From Plasmopara viticola (lineage: Eukaryota; Oomycota; Peronosporomycetes; Peronosporales; Peronosporaceae), in contig MBPM02000033.1 in the NCBI GenBank assembly GCA_001695595.3, positions 372,001 to 436,000 on the forward strand: 64,000 nt of DNA, written 5' to 3'. Positions 34,190 through 45,250 of this stretch are shown here, one piece after another. A program made the translations under genes and the position numbers. Positions within the stretch are counted from its first letter, which is position 1. The number at the start of each line of letters is the position of its first letter. The notes under the pieces are model-generated. The model saw nothing but the letters and a program-made list of their open reading frames with translations. It did not search any database and was not told where the DNA came from.

Positions 34190-36482
34190 ATGCGCCCCAC
34201 TGACCGGAGCTTTTTTTGCGCAGTGGGGCTAATGTCCGCCGTGGCAATTCAAGACGCGGCCACTCAAAACACGATCAATGTGGCGTGCCAGACGCAAAAT
34301 GCAACACTATGGCTGAACGAGATGAACTCGTCGTATCAGTGTTCGAACGATGACAAGTGGATTCCGCAACCAATCAACGCAGGCGACGTCGTGATCAATG
34401 TAGTGGCCGAAACATTGTGGCTCGAATTGCAGAGCTCTTCAGCAGCATCACTGTAAGTCGAAGACTGGTACGCTTGTGGGTAATGCGAAAGTGCTAAAGT
34501 ATGGCTGCAGGAACTTTATCGCTGCCAGCGAAGTCGCTTCATTGGCCTCGGTCTACACCGACCAATTAAATTTCGAGAGCTTTTACAATTTAAGAAACCT
34601 GTAAGTATACACGATGAATAAAATGGACATTGCGAGACACATGGACGATACGCTGACGCTGCTAATGATTCTCTACTAGGATGTTTCAAGGCGTGGCGTT
34701 TGAGCCGACAAGCGTCAAGTTGGTTTTGCCTGACACCATCACTAACGTGTACGAGCGTTTTTTTGTCAACCAAGAATGTATTGGAATTGCGTTGTCAACT
34801 TATTTCTTGTGCTTGGATGCTGCACAGTCATTTTTTGAAATCGACGTTGTCGGATCTTTCACTGTTAAATTATTTTGATGGTCTAACAAGAATGTGAGTT
34901 GTGTTATTAAGCATGAAAGGTACTGGATTTACAAGTGTTTCTTTTGCTACCTAGTGAATTAAACGACACGTCGATTTATCGATTTCCAAAGTTTTTGTAT
35001 GAGCGGAAGTTGAACCCCAATTTGAATATGTACGTCCTTCTATGACGATATCTAAAGCCATGTTTCTGACAAGGCTTGAAACATTCTCTTTTTAGTGTCG
35101 TGGATTTATCCACCGTCAATGCGACCACCACCCTCAACGCAACAGAGGCCTTCAATCTAAACAAGAATGCAAAGACTTTTGCGGCACAAGATTGGGCCAT
35201 TAAATTGAGTTCGTCTTGCCCGACAAAAAGCCTGTACAGCTCAATTCGAGTTGCTCGAGAAGGTGGCAGCATGGTATTTTTATGCACGTCTCAGAATTCA
35301 TCAGTCACTGAAGACGTCTTGTTGAAAAAAAAATTTTCGAGACCAGCTGGCAAAAATGTTTCTGAAAGCTTGAAACGAGGTGTTAAAAATGCCAGCAATG
35401 GTATTTCTACTGGTGCTTTGGTTGCGATTATCGTCTCGGTCTTTTTCATCGCCTTGGTCTTGGTTTTTCTTATCTTGCGCATGTATTTCAAGCGCAACGT
35501 TGATGGTGGAACTGCTCTTCGCAATGAGGCAACCGCTACATTAATGAGCAAGGGCGATGCAGCTACTGAGAAGGGCTCTTTTATATCGAATGATGAAATA
35601 CTACGAAACTTTTGGTTGCCTCAGAGTGATGTCGAACTTGTTAGGTCTCAGGGTGTTGGTCGCTTGTATGTGGGCGAGTATAACGGAAGCAAGGTGATGG
35701 TGAAGCGCATCGAGTCTGAGGTGACAGACTCGCACGTAACAAAGGCGCTGATGGCTCAAACACGATCATTTGCGACGATATCGCATTCCAACATTACGAC
35801 GCTTGTGGGTGTCACATGGCTTGCTGGTACCGATTTTGCAGTAGTCACTGAATTTATGGACAAGGGGACTTTGAAAGCTGTTCTTTCAAACACAAATGTA
35901 GAGTTGGATTTGATGACCAAACTTAACATGTGCTGCGACGTCGCTTTGGCTCTTGCGTACTTACACGATTTGGAACAAAATCTTTGCTTGAAGAAACTAT
36001 CGAGCCGAAAGATACTCGTGAACAAGGACTTAAAGTGCAAGCTCAATTTGTATGACTGTCTACATAGTTCCGCCAAGTTGGGAGGCATAAGCGGGGCAGA
36101 TACGTATTTTTATGGTATGGGGGAGGTGGTGTGGCTGTCACCAGAAGTTATCACGCGGTCATCGCCAATGGACGCACGGAAGAATAATATTTACGCTTTC
36201 GGTGTCTTAGTAAGCGAGATTTTTACGCGAGTGACACCGTACCAATCGCGTATTGAGCAAATAGGCAACACCATCTCAGATGTGGAGCTTGTTCAGCGAA
36301 TTCGGCGCCAGGAAGCGCTTGTACCGCATGAAAACGGATTAGAATTAATCACAGCACCAGCAAGTGTGCGGCAAATGGTCGAGCAGTGCCTCTCTTATGC
36401 ACCTATGAGCCGGCCATCAGCCAAAGATCTTGTGGATATTTTGTGCGATGCCATGACGAAGCTAGCGACGAACAGCGTTTAG
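34190..36482 (+). pseudogene. LRR receptor-like TKL pseudokinase, one-base frameshift
   Basis: Exons: 34190-34452, 34511-34600, 34680-34893, 34955-35029 and 35096-36482. All junctions are phase 2 (CT|G or AT|T), the usual pattern when each exon carries about one leucine-rich repeat. The start MRPTDRSFFCAVGLMSAVA looks like a signal peptide. The ectodomain has LRR-type lines. A single transmembrane helix (ALVAIIVSVFFIALVLVFL) lies near 35416-35475, followed by an RMYFKRN stop-transfer. The intracellular part is TKL-kinase-like: a GVGRLYVGEY loop, the VMVKRI lysine (35703-35705) and a WLSPEV block. The catalytic loop reads LKKLSSRKIL instead of HRDLKSRNIL, and the DFG position reads LYDCL, so catalysis is unlikely. 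Exon 3 is one base too long; a T7 run at 34758-34764 is the likely site. This could be a real null allele or a homopolymer error. Confidence 0.82.
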
Positions 36483-36740
36483 AAAACGAAGGACGAGTCT
36501 TAGGGTATGGCGATTGAAAGTTGACAATCGCAGCCATTCGCGCGACTCGTCTAAAATGTCGCTCATCTTCCGAGTGTGTGGCAATATACTATTGTATTTT
36601 TTTCGAGTGCTTACGCTGGCGCATTGTTTATTTTGACGCTTTGATGTATGACGGACAACACTTGTTAGTAACTTGCTTCGCATTAAATTGTGCTAAAGAA
36701 AGTATGTGTTCACATATGTCGTATATACGAGCAGCTGTTC
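36483..36740. other. 3' flank of the receptor pseudokinase
   Basis: No gene seen. It ends at the 5' end of a short LINE-derived element. Confidence 0.4.
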
Positions 36741-36742
36741 TA

Positions 36743-37061
36743 CGGAAAAGGTTGGGGTGACGCCCTCCTTCCAAGCGCGGGGGTTAAATGCTCGCGCGCT
36801 TTGGGCAGGTGCTCTCGGACATCTGCAGGTCTCTAACGAGTCTCACCCTCGACGCGACGGTCTCCAGCACCAGGGCGCCACCTGGGCTGTCACCAAGTCA
36901 GGGCTAAACAAAATAATGGAAGACCCTCACGACTTCGGTGCTGGCTGCACTGCCCGCCGAAGGAGACCCGACGTATGCGGACACCACTCTATGCCGTGGA
37001 CTAGCCAGACTGAGCCTAGCACGTGCATAACTTGGCAACGCAATAACGTAATACATTACAT
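36743..37061 (+). mobile_element. short LINE-derived non-autonomous element, copy 3
   Basis: Same structure as 22532-22858: a cggaaaaggttggggtgacg start, the internal deletion, and a (acatt)n tail ending about 37061. I see no clear target-site duplication. Its 3' end faces the 3' end of the long element at 37164, with a 51-bp tandem duplication between them. Confidence 0.8.
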
Positions 37062-37163
37062 TACATTACGAATTTATAGATATTAAAATAAGGGCGTTAA
37101 TGGCTACAGCACTACATTACGAATTTATAGATATTAAAATAAGGGCGTTAATGGCTACAGCAC
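37062..37163. repeat. perfect 51-bp tandem duplication
   Basis: 37062-37112 and 37113-37163 are identical (tacattacgaatttatag...). They fill the gap between the tails of two oppositely oriented LINE-derived elements. This is probably a by-product of the second insertion or its repair, and recent because no mismatch is seen. Confidence 0.9.
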
Positions 37164-38353
37164 CTCGTAATGTAATGTAATGTATTACGTTATCGCGTTG
37201 CCAAGTTATGCACGTGCTAGGCTCAGTCTGGCTAGTCCACGGCATAAAGTGGTGTCCGCATACGTCGGGTCTCGTTCGGCGGGCAGTGCATCCAGCACCG
37301 AGGTCGTGAGGGTCTTACATTTCTTTCGGTCTTGTGCAAGGGTACGTACCACTTCGCGGTCTTGTGCTATCCGGAGTCGAGAGCCGGAGCCACGGGAAAC
37401 AAGGTTGTGGTCGAGTGTTGAGGGGAGCGTGGTGCGGGGACGTCCGCGCCATTTTGCTGCGGTGGAGAAGAAGTAGGCACGCATCTGGAGGTTAGCTGGA
37501 ATGTCGGGATTGCGGCGAAGTACATGGCCAAACAGGCGCCAGCGAGCTTGTGTCAGTCGAAGTCTCAGCGGCCGCTTATCACAGAGGTCGTAGAGTCTTG
37601 CATTCGAAATGTGTCGGGGGTAGCGATAGCCAAGAGCGTAGCGAAGCTGGCGGCGATGGAAACTCTCGAGGCCGTGGAGCTCTGACTTGGTAAGAGCCCA
37701 GGTGGCGCAGTTGTACAGCAGAATCGGTAGAACGTAGGTGTTGTACAGTCGAATGCGGGTCTTGGGTGAGATGAGCGTGGGGCGGAGCCAGACGGACCAA
37801 AGGCGGTGGAGCGCGAGGGTGGCCAGGGACTTGCGTCGGGATGAATCTCCAATATCGCCGAAGAGTGTTCCGAGCTTCTTAGTGTGGCGCCAGGTTTTTT
37901 CTCGGGATCGGGCGTGTCGAGTGGCGCCCGACGGGTTGCAGTGGCGGCGGATTTCGGTGACTTCGGTCTTGGCTTCGTTTTTTTTTTTTTTCAGAGTTAG
38001 AAGGAAGTCATCAATGCGGTGCTCACCTCTATCGTAGATCTTGGTTTCTCGGAGGCCAAGGATATCGACGCGGTAGCGCCGGAGATCTTCGGGGAGTGTT
38101 TTGTGCTTCTTGCGCTTCGAACCTAGAGAATTCACATTAAAGGAGCCAATCCGGATGCGGTTGGCGCGGTTAAGGGCGTTGAAGGGGGTTTGGCCTGGTG
38201 CTGGAGACCGTCGCGTCGAGAATGAGACTCGTTAGAGACCTGCAGATGCCCGAGAGCACCTGCCCGAAGCGCGCGAGCATCTAGCCCCCGCGCTTGGAAG
38301 GAGGGCGTCACCCCAACCTTTTCCGAAAACGTCACCCCAACCTTTTCCGAAAA
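37164..38353 (-). mobile_element. long LINE-derived element, copy 1 (1.16 kb, internally deleted)
   Basis: The minus strand carries a 309-codon frame (38135-37206). It starts like a LINE ORF2 endonuclease (RRYRVDILGLRETKI) and soon jumps to the region after reverse transcriptase: YVLPILLYNCATWALTKSE, FHRRQLRYALG and RRNPDIPANLQ. The whole catalytic endonuclease and reverse-transcriptase core is missing, so it cannot move by itself. The 5' end is at the right, where 24 bp (gtcaccccaaccttttccg...) are duplicated in tandem at about 38309-38356. It is nearly identical to 39966-41123. Confidence 0.85.
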
Positions 38354-38509
38354 CTATTCAATATGTTTATGCAAGTACGCAAAAAAAAAACGTTTGTTTT
38401 CTGCACATGTAAATAAGATGAAAAAGACGACAATGGAGACGATAGCTATATATATTAGTAGGATCACCAGCAAAACGTGAAATATCTATTCGTATAAATC
38501 AAAGGTCTT

Positions 38510-38625
38510 CGTGTTTTTGATCCACAACAACGGATACATGTGCAAAAAAGTTCCCGGGTGTATATGTCCATCAAGCGTCACAACTTTCGCGCCGCTTCTA
38601 TTTACGTGTTTCAATGAGATCGACC
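38510..38625 (-). pseudogene. CRN N-terminal fragment
   Basis: About 115 bp match the part of the intact CRN gene around 39510-39610 (the segment encoding FTHMDP..W.KNP and the SGAEAV region), same orientation, about 85-90% similar by eye. It has no LFLAK motif, start or C-terminus. It is probably a leftover of an older tandem CRN copy. Confidence 0.7.
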
Positions 38626-38674
38626 CAGCAAGCAAACAACTATATCACCGTCCACAATAATGTGATCGAACTCG

Positions 38675-39781
38675 CTATGGCGGACTTCCGAAAATGTTCA
38701 AATTGAATGCCAATGGCAATCTCATCTTTTCTAACCCTTCTAACGAGATGTCATCGAAGTTATAATCTTTCGGCACCCATCCTTGGGTAATCGCCTTTGC
38801 TCTGGCCAACTGAGCTTGATGGTACAAACAGCGCCTGAAAGGACGTAGTGTTGACCCGCTTGGAAAACGAAGTGCCTTACCACCCAACTCGCCAAATGTT
38901 GTGAGCACATTGAATTGCGGCGCATTTGGAGCGTAGATGGGACTTGTGCTTAACCTCCAATGTGCTGGTACGGATCCACCTCCAAGTACATCCCATTGCT
39001 GTTGAGTCAAGCTGTCCACGAGCAGCTGCGTCTTGATCATTGGATTGAAAATCTTTAATGTGAACTGATCTTGCTTGTCGACAAGAAATGCAATGTCGAG
39101 ATCATCGAAGGCGCTTTCGATCGGTTTGAATAACAACAATCCGTTTCTCACATCGTCAATATCCTCAATTTGCACAAAATCGCCTTTGAGGCGATTGTGT
39201 TCTTGTCGGAAAATATGAGATGCAATCACAACAGGGCTCGGGAGACCAATATTCATTACCATGCAAAGAAGCATCGAGTCGCCGTTCTGGTTTCTCCCAC
39301 AATCGCATTTGTAGTCCTTCACCAATTGCTTCTTCAGCTTTTGAGTTCTCAAAATCGGTGTACTGGGAACATTAAAGAACGTGTGTTGGAGCAACGTGGC
39401 AGCAACTGCTGCGTATGGAGAGAAAGTATTCAAATCGGTCGGAACCACCACCAGCACGTGGATTTCGCCTTCGTTTGGCTCAAATCTCTCTCCAAAGTTC
39501 GCCGGATTTTTGATCCACAACAATGGATCCATGTGCGTAAAGCCTTCTGGATATCCATTCTCATCGAGCGTCACAGCTTCCGCGCCGCTTCTATCGAGCC
39601 ATGTACTGTCGCCCTTCCTGGCGAGGAACAGCTGCAGCTTGTCCGCACCGACCGCCATGAGATCGTTCTCCTTCTTTGCCTTAATAGCATCCTTTAAATC
39701 ATCCACAAAATCGCTCGCATCGATCGTCACAGAGAACGCGTTTCCCTTCACTCCAACGAGCGCGCAGAACAGCTTCACCAT
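38675..39781 (-). CDS. Crinkler (CRN) effector with HNH-like C-terminal domain, intact
   Basis: An uninterrupted 368-codon frame with ATG at 39781. Residues 1-114 are the CRN translocation module: MVKLFCALVGVKG, LQLFLARK (49-56), WLDRSGAEAV, FTHMDPLLWIKNPANFG and the HVLVVVP junction (108-114). There is no classical signal peptide, as in many CRNs. A short linker containing YAAVAATLL follows. The C-terminal module (about 155-300) has paired cysteines in CDCG, IASHI with His189, and DVRNGLLLFKPIESAFD with Asn213. These match the layout of HNH-type endonuclease domains in CRN proteins, though the third histidine position is not obvious. It is the only complete CRN here. It lies between two direct copies of the 1.16 kb LINE-derived element. 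Nuclear action in the host is family knowledge; nuclease activity is inference. Confidence 0.85.
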   Translation of the reverse strand: MVKLFCALVGVKGNAFSVTIDASDFVDDLKDAIKAKKENDLMAVGADKLQLFLARKGDSTWLDRSGAEAVTLDENGYPEGFTHMDPLLWIKNPANFGERFEPNEGEIHVLVVVPTDLNTFSPYAAVAATLLQHTFFNVPSTPILRTQKLKKQLVKDYKCDCGRNQNGDSMLLCMVMNIGLPSPVVIASHIFRQEHNRLKGDFVQIEDIDDVRNGLLLFKPIESAFDDLDIAFLVDKQDQFTLKIFNPMIKTQLLVDSLTQQQWDVLGGGSVPAHWRLSTSPIYAPNAPQFNVLTTFGELGGKALRFPSGSTLRPFRRCLYHQAQLARAKAITQGWVPKDYNFDDISLEGLEKMRLPLAFNLNIFGSPP

Positions 39782-39965
39782 GTTCCCAACTGCTTTGGGA
39801 CGTTCTCTATTCGTATTTCAGCCAATCAGATGGTGCAAATCAACGTTGGGTTTTTCACATTACTCATTTGATCAATTGCAAGATATACTGCCTTTAAAAG
39901 AAAATGGTTCCAATCATAAAATAACCGTAACACTTCTAGCTCTTTATCTTCTTTTATAAACCCCT

Positions 39966-41123
39966 TGTATTGTATTGTATTACGTTATCGCGTTGCCAAG
40001 TTATGCACGTGCTAGGCTCAGTCTGGCTAGTCCACGGCATAAAGTGGTGTCCGCATACGTCGGGTCTCGTTCGGCGGGCAGTGCATCCAGCACCGAGGTC
40101 GTGAGGGTCTTACATTTCTTTCGGTCTTGTGCAAGGGTACGTACCACTTCGAGGTCTTGTGCTATCCGGAGTCGAGAGCCGGAGCCACGGGAAACAAGGT
40201 TGTGGTCGAGTGTTGAGGGGAGCGTGGTGCGGGGACGTCCGCGCCATTTTGCTGCGGTGGAGAAGAAGTAGGCACGCATCTGGAGGTTAGCTGGAATGTC
40301 GGGATTGCGGCGAAGTACATGGCCAAACAGGCGCCAGCGAGCTTGTGTCAGTCGAAGTCTCAGCGGCCGCTTATCACAGAGGTCGTAGAGTCTTGCATTC
40401 GAAATGTGTCGGGGGTAGCGATAGCCAAGAGCGTAGCGAAGCTGGCGGCGATGGAAACTCTCGAGGCCGTGGAGCTCTGACTTGGTAAGAGCCCAGGTGG
40501 CGCAGTTGTACAGCAGAATCGGTAGAACGTAGGTGTTGTACAGTCGAATGCGGGTCTTGGGTGAGATGAGCGTGGGGCGGAGCCAGACGGACCAGAGGCG
40601 GTGGAGCGCGAGGGTGGCCAGGGACTTGCGTCGGGATAGATCTCCAATATCGCCGAAGAGTGTTCCGAGCTTCTTAGTGTGGCGCCAGGTTTTTTCTCGG
40701 GATCGGGCGTGTCGAGTGGCGCCCGACGGGTTGCAGTGGCGGCGGATTTCGGTGACTTCGGTCTTGGCTTCGTTTTTTTTTTTTTCAGAGTTAGAAGGAA
40801 GTCATCAATGCGGTGCTCACCTCTATCGTAGATCTTGGTTTCTCGGAGGCCAAGGATATCAACGCGGTAGCGCCGGAGATCTTCGGGGAGTGTTTTGTGC
40901 TTCTTGCGCTTCAAACCTAGAGAATTCACATTAAAGGAGCCAATCCGGATGCGGTTGGCGCGGTTAAGGGCGTGGAAGGGGGTTTGGCCTGGTGCTGGAG
41001 ACCGTCGCGTCGAGAATGAGACTCGTTAGAGACCTGCAGATGCCCGAGAGCACCTGCCCGAAGCGCGCGAGCATTTAGCCCCCGCGCTTGGAAGGAGGGC
41101 GTCACCCCAACCTTTTCCGAAAA
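39966..41123 (-). mobile_element. long LINE-derived element, copy 2
   Basis: Nearly identical to 37164-38353, in the same orientation; I count fewer than ten substitutions plus a different poly-T length. One homopolymer difference splits the frame into 40929-40360 and 40279-40001. The tail (tattgtattgtattacg) is at the left. A 6-bp tataaa occurs on both flanks, too short to be a safe target-site duplication. Like copy 1 it lacks the endonuclease/reverse-transcriptase core. Confidence 0.85.
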
Positions 41124-41299
41124 CTATAAATTAGTATATTCACTAATAGCAATCTGCTTCATGGTCTTACACAGCTTAAAACACCGCTGAAGGGTTCATT
41201 ATTTCTAAAATTGCTATGCACGTGACGTAAGACACTAAGTCTTTGACATGTTTGCACATTGTGGGAGGGCCGAGATCAGCAAGCTGCTTAGCTATTGCG

Positions 41300-41640
41300 C
41301 TCTCGTAGAACTAAGCCGCGTTATGGTGGCGCTTATGGAACGCGAGGTTGAGCAGTATATATGTAATTTGGTATAAGCGGCTTTGTTTATGTATCTTAAT
41401 GATTCGGAACATGCTGCTTGAATGTTTTGGCGTATCTACGCACACACTACGCAGCACGTTTCCGACAATGCGGTTCACTCGCTCTGTATGACTATTGATA
41501 TGTGGATGGTCTGCTGTGAACATGTTTAACTTACTTGAAAAACAATTCTCGAAAAATTTCGTAAGGCAGAACAATTGACACAAGTCCATGCTCTCTTGCG
41601 AGGAATAGCGCTGCTGTTTTGACATCATCGACCGCGTTCA
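41300..41640 (-). pseudogene. Ty3/gypsy integrase fragment
   Basis: The minus-strand frame contains FTADHPHINSHTERVNRIVG followed by NVLRSV. This corresponds to the integrase core stretch 'STAyHPQtdGQTERvNr.led.LR' of Ty3/gypsy retrotransposons. Flanking frames are broken; no reverse transcriptase adjoins it on this strand. Confidence 0.7.
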
Positions 41641-44540
41641 GCACTGCCGCAACAGAAGTCATTTGCTCTATTCTCTACTAAAGAAACAGTGTGACGTCAT
41701 TGGCATTTCGTTCGTGCAAAGACACGAGGCAGGAATGGTCAAGAGAAGCAGTTCCTTTCAGTTTAAACAGAATGTAACAGAAAGCTAGGCGTATCGTGCA
41801 CGCATGGAATGTCACGAATGCGACCACTATCCCGACACGGCACAAAAATCTTCTTTAAAAGTAATCTGCTCCAAGACAGCTTACAACTTACCGTACAGTC
41901 GACTTAGTCGACGGGCAACATCAACTTTAATGCGAGGCATCGCCTGCGCTCAGCACTTCAAGACAAAGTATGCTCTTTACTTGCTGCTCCGAGCTCTTAA
42001 GGCTTTAAATTGCACCTGGGTCGGTAGCTCAAATCATAGGGCGTATGCACAGGAACTACTCGCTGACAATTAAGTGCAAAGTTGTACAGAGCTCAATCGT
42101 CAGACAAAACGATCACATTGTTCTCTTACGAGCAGTGCTCGAATGTATATGAAAACGCTTAGCATGGCCTACATGCAAACATCGCTAAACTTTAAGCAAA
42201 TGTAGACCATAGAGCCAGAAAAGCTTGAGGAATTGGCCCGATTTTGGCAAACTTACATAAGTATACCAAGATTTACGCAGATGGGGCAAAGACGTTCTCC
42301 ACTTTTCCAAAGAGGGGTCAGATTGAGTTGAAAAAAGTTAGTATAAGTAGCCATTTGACAAATTCGAAAAAATGGCTTTTGGACTATCTGTGGCGCGTTA
42401 GATTTTGCCGTTGGCACTGCTTTGCTGCGAGCAGACGCCGGAGGGCAATACCGGGCGGTCGCGTTCTAATTTCGGAAGCTAAGGACGCCAAAATGATATG
42501 ATCTGTCCGTGACAAAGAGCTGCTTGCGATGAAGTATGTACTCGTCAAATTAAGGATTCGCTATGCCATTCATGGACAGCAAAAATCCTGCGTCTCTATG
42601 CACTGCAACGCAGTCACTTCACCTCTCACATAAAAAAAGGTCAGATCGCTGATCATTTTTGTGAAGTATATCATTGAGATAAAGTAAAAGCCATAATTAG
42701 CTTGACGTGAAGCATAATCGCGCCACCCAGAATACGAACTAGCTTAAGCTAGACTATGACCTCATATTTTATGCGCGAAATGACACGTGCGTACATCTAA
42801 TTGAGGTTCATGGGTGCGCAGATTTAGAGACTTGGATAGACATTTTTCGGTGCAGTATAGCAAATGACTACATTGGTGTTCGAATTCAGATTGTTGTTTT
42901 TTCGCACCAATCGAGGTGATTTTTTACGTGTAGTGATTTTTCAAAGTCGAAAATAACGTATCTTCCTGAAGCTACAATGCACAACTTGGCAGATGTTTTG
43001 GTCGTATGGCTCGTAAACATCACTTATTTTTCAAATTTTACAAATGGGTTTACCCATATGTGCGCGCAAGCGAAGTGAGTCAGTGAGCCTTAAAATTGCC
43101 GGTTGAGGTTGCACGAAGCCCACGATTGCTGCGCTACTAGCAGTTTATTGAAATGGTGCTTGTGCTCGTACAGTCAAAGTTCTCGGCATGCAACACGGGC
43201 ATTGTGATCTTTGCTGAATGACAAATGCTGCCCAATGGGTAAAATATCACTTCAAAGACATTCGGCCTATATGGCTCGGCCAAGACGATAGTGCCTTTTT
43301 AGCGTGCAGCGAGTAAAGTCTTCTGCGAGCACAACTCAGTGATTAGCGTATTTTTGTTAGGGCCTCGCCCACATTGCTGCATTTTTTGTAATTATATTAC
43401 TATATTATACAGCAATCAAGCTACCTTTGAGCATTCTTCTGTACTGTGCGTGGCACAGGGATATATCCTCAAATATCTTACCTTGGCTCAAAGCCACCAT
43501 TTCACCCATGACACGCAGCGAGTGGTCTCTCCGACGAGCACCGCCTCGTGGCTTACATGCCGCTCGACTCAACGTAGCAATATTACCTTGGCTCTCGAAG
43601 CCATAATGTTACTCATGACTTGCAACGAATGCCATGCAGCTTAGTATTCTTCGGCTCTACTCACACTCCGAACTTCTATCCTTAAACTCTTGGTGACCAC
43701 AACTGACATCTTAAGCTCAACATTTTGATCGAATCGGCTCAATGTTCGCGCTAATATCGATTGTACGCAGACTCATAAAAAAGTCCGCTAGAGGCAAAGC
43801 TAGTGGTACCGCCACTCCATATCCCAAATCTTGCATCTAGGTCCAACACCAAACACCGTTCGACGACATTGAAGTCAAGGAACTTCACACTTCAAGAATC
43901 ACCGAAATATCAACTTTAGTGACATTCGTTCTGATGCCAAGCGAGCAATGACAATGTTATTTTTTAGAGCTTCAGAATATGGCTCACCTCCATTTAAAGT
44001 GAAGCATCAAGCATACTTGCTGAAAACCACGATTCAATGTATAATTTCCATCATAACTAAAAAAAATATTGTTTCCTCGCGACCACCGAGCCAGACTTGC
44101 AATAAGGAATTGTGCAATATAGCTCAGACTGTTCTTTGGCTTATCCTTGATGATCTTAAATACCTGCATGAGACTGGACAGGACTGAAATCTATCATCGT
44201 AGGTTGCCCCGAGCCTACTAAGTGTGCCCTTTTCCCATGGTTGAGGGCTTGCGGCTCCCCAGACGCTGAACATAGTTAATGTAGGACTATCTGGGCGAAG
44301 ACGAAGCAAGCGTTATTGAAGTAATTTTCTTCGGCCAAGTGACGACGTGTATTGTGGAAAAGAGTCTGAAGAATAAGGACAATTCTGTGAGCGTCTATAA
44401 ATACATTTTAGACGTACAGTGTTTCCGCACTTTTAACGAGGGAATCAACTAAGATGACTTGACGCAAATGGCCGTTTAGGAATTGGAACAACACTACCGA
44501 GTATGTACTTTGTTAATCGGACGTCCCTGACTGCGTCTTG
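41640..44540. other. decayed retroelement region
   Basis: No intact gene. On the plus strand near 42505-42560, VRDKELLAMKYVLVKLR resembles the RNase H segment of Ty3/gypsy ('ekElLAm.yaL.kfR'). A short paired pattern (ttggctcaaagcc / ttggctctcgaagcc near 43480 and 43590) is imperfectly repeated with its neighbourhood. The other open frames have no motif support. Confidence 0.5.
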
Positions 44541-45250
44541 GCTCCAATTTTGCCCATTTGCTTCATCTTTGCCCATTGTCGTTTTCTATAAGTTTAGGAT
44601 CTGATCGCTGGCTGTAGTCATTGCGTGGGTATTCTGGTGTTGGCTCTTTGTAACGCCTCGCTTCGTATCGGAATCGCCACTGATGTGCATTATCAAAATC
44701 CAGCGCCACATTAATTGCGTCACTTAATGTCGCACAGCGTCTGTGCTGAACTTTCTCTCGATGCGTTGCCTCAATACTCTCTTAACGTAGACGACCTTGT
44801 CAAATTCGCCCATATCTCGCACTTCAAGTATTGAATGGCGATGTCGAGATGTAATCTGTCAAATCGTGGCAGTCGCGCTGCTATAAAGCATCGAGTTGAT
44901 CTCGCAGGCGTCGTTGTAAATCAACCGGAACAAATTCGCAATAAAACCCAGCAAAAAATGCTTAAAGCTTTTTAGAGACTACGCCGTGTTGCAAACTATT
45001 GCGCGGCAGCGCCGCACAGTGTACCGCTCGACTATACCAATCATACCGAAGCTAGTTACTTCAACTTCGATGCAACATTTTTTGCCGTAAAATGCCGATT
45101 CACTTGCTTATTGATCAACTGCACAAACTCTTCAATGTGACCGCAGTGCTCTGGCAATTTTGTTTTTTAAGTTGAGCTCCGTTCATGATTGCTCTCACTG
45201 CATCCTGTCGAGCATCCTTTGCTGCCATACTAGTAGTGCGATATTTTCAT
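44540..45250 (-). pseudogene. Ty3/gypsy gag remnant
   Basis: Pieces of one gag-like protein read on the minus strand in different frames. FAGFYCEFVPVDLQRRLRDQ lies near 44960-44900 and DCHDLTDYIS near 44865. VQHRRCATLSDAINVALDFD lies near 44750-44690 and RYEARRYKEPTPEYP near 44650. The order and content match the retrotransposon gag domain of oomycete gypsy elements ('F.P...Q..LR..L..L.Q..sv.dYi..F'). Stops and frame changes separate the pieces. Confidence 0.6.

Noticed and set aside
37206..38135. A 309-codon continuous frame that could be annotated as a novel protein gene
   Set aside because: It joins a LINE endonuclease start to a post-reverse-transcriptase region, occurs in two nearly identical copies with LINE-type tails, and lacks any catalytic core. 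It is an internally deleted transposon frame.
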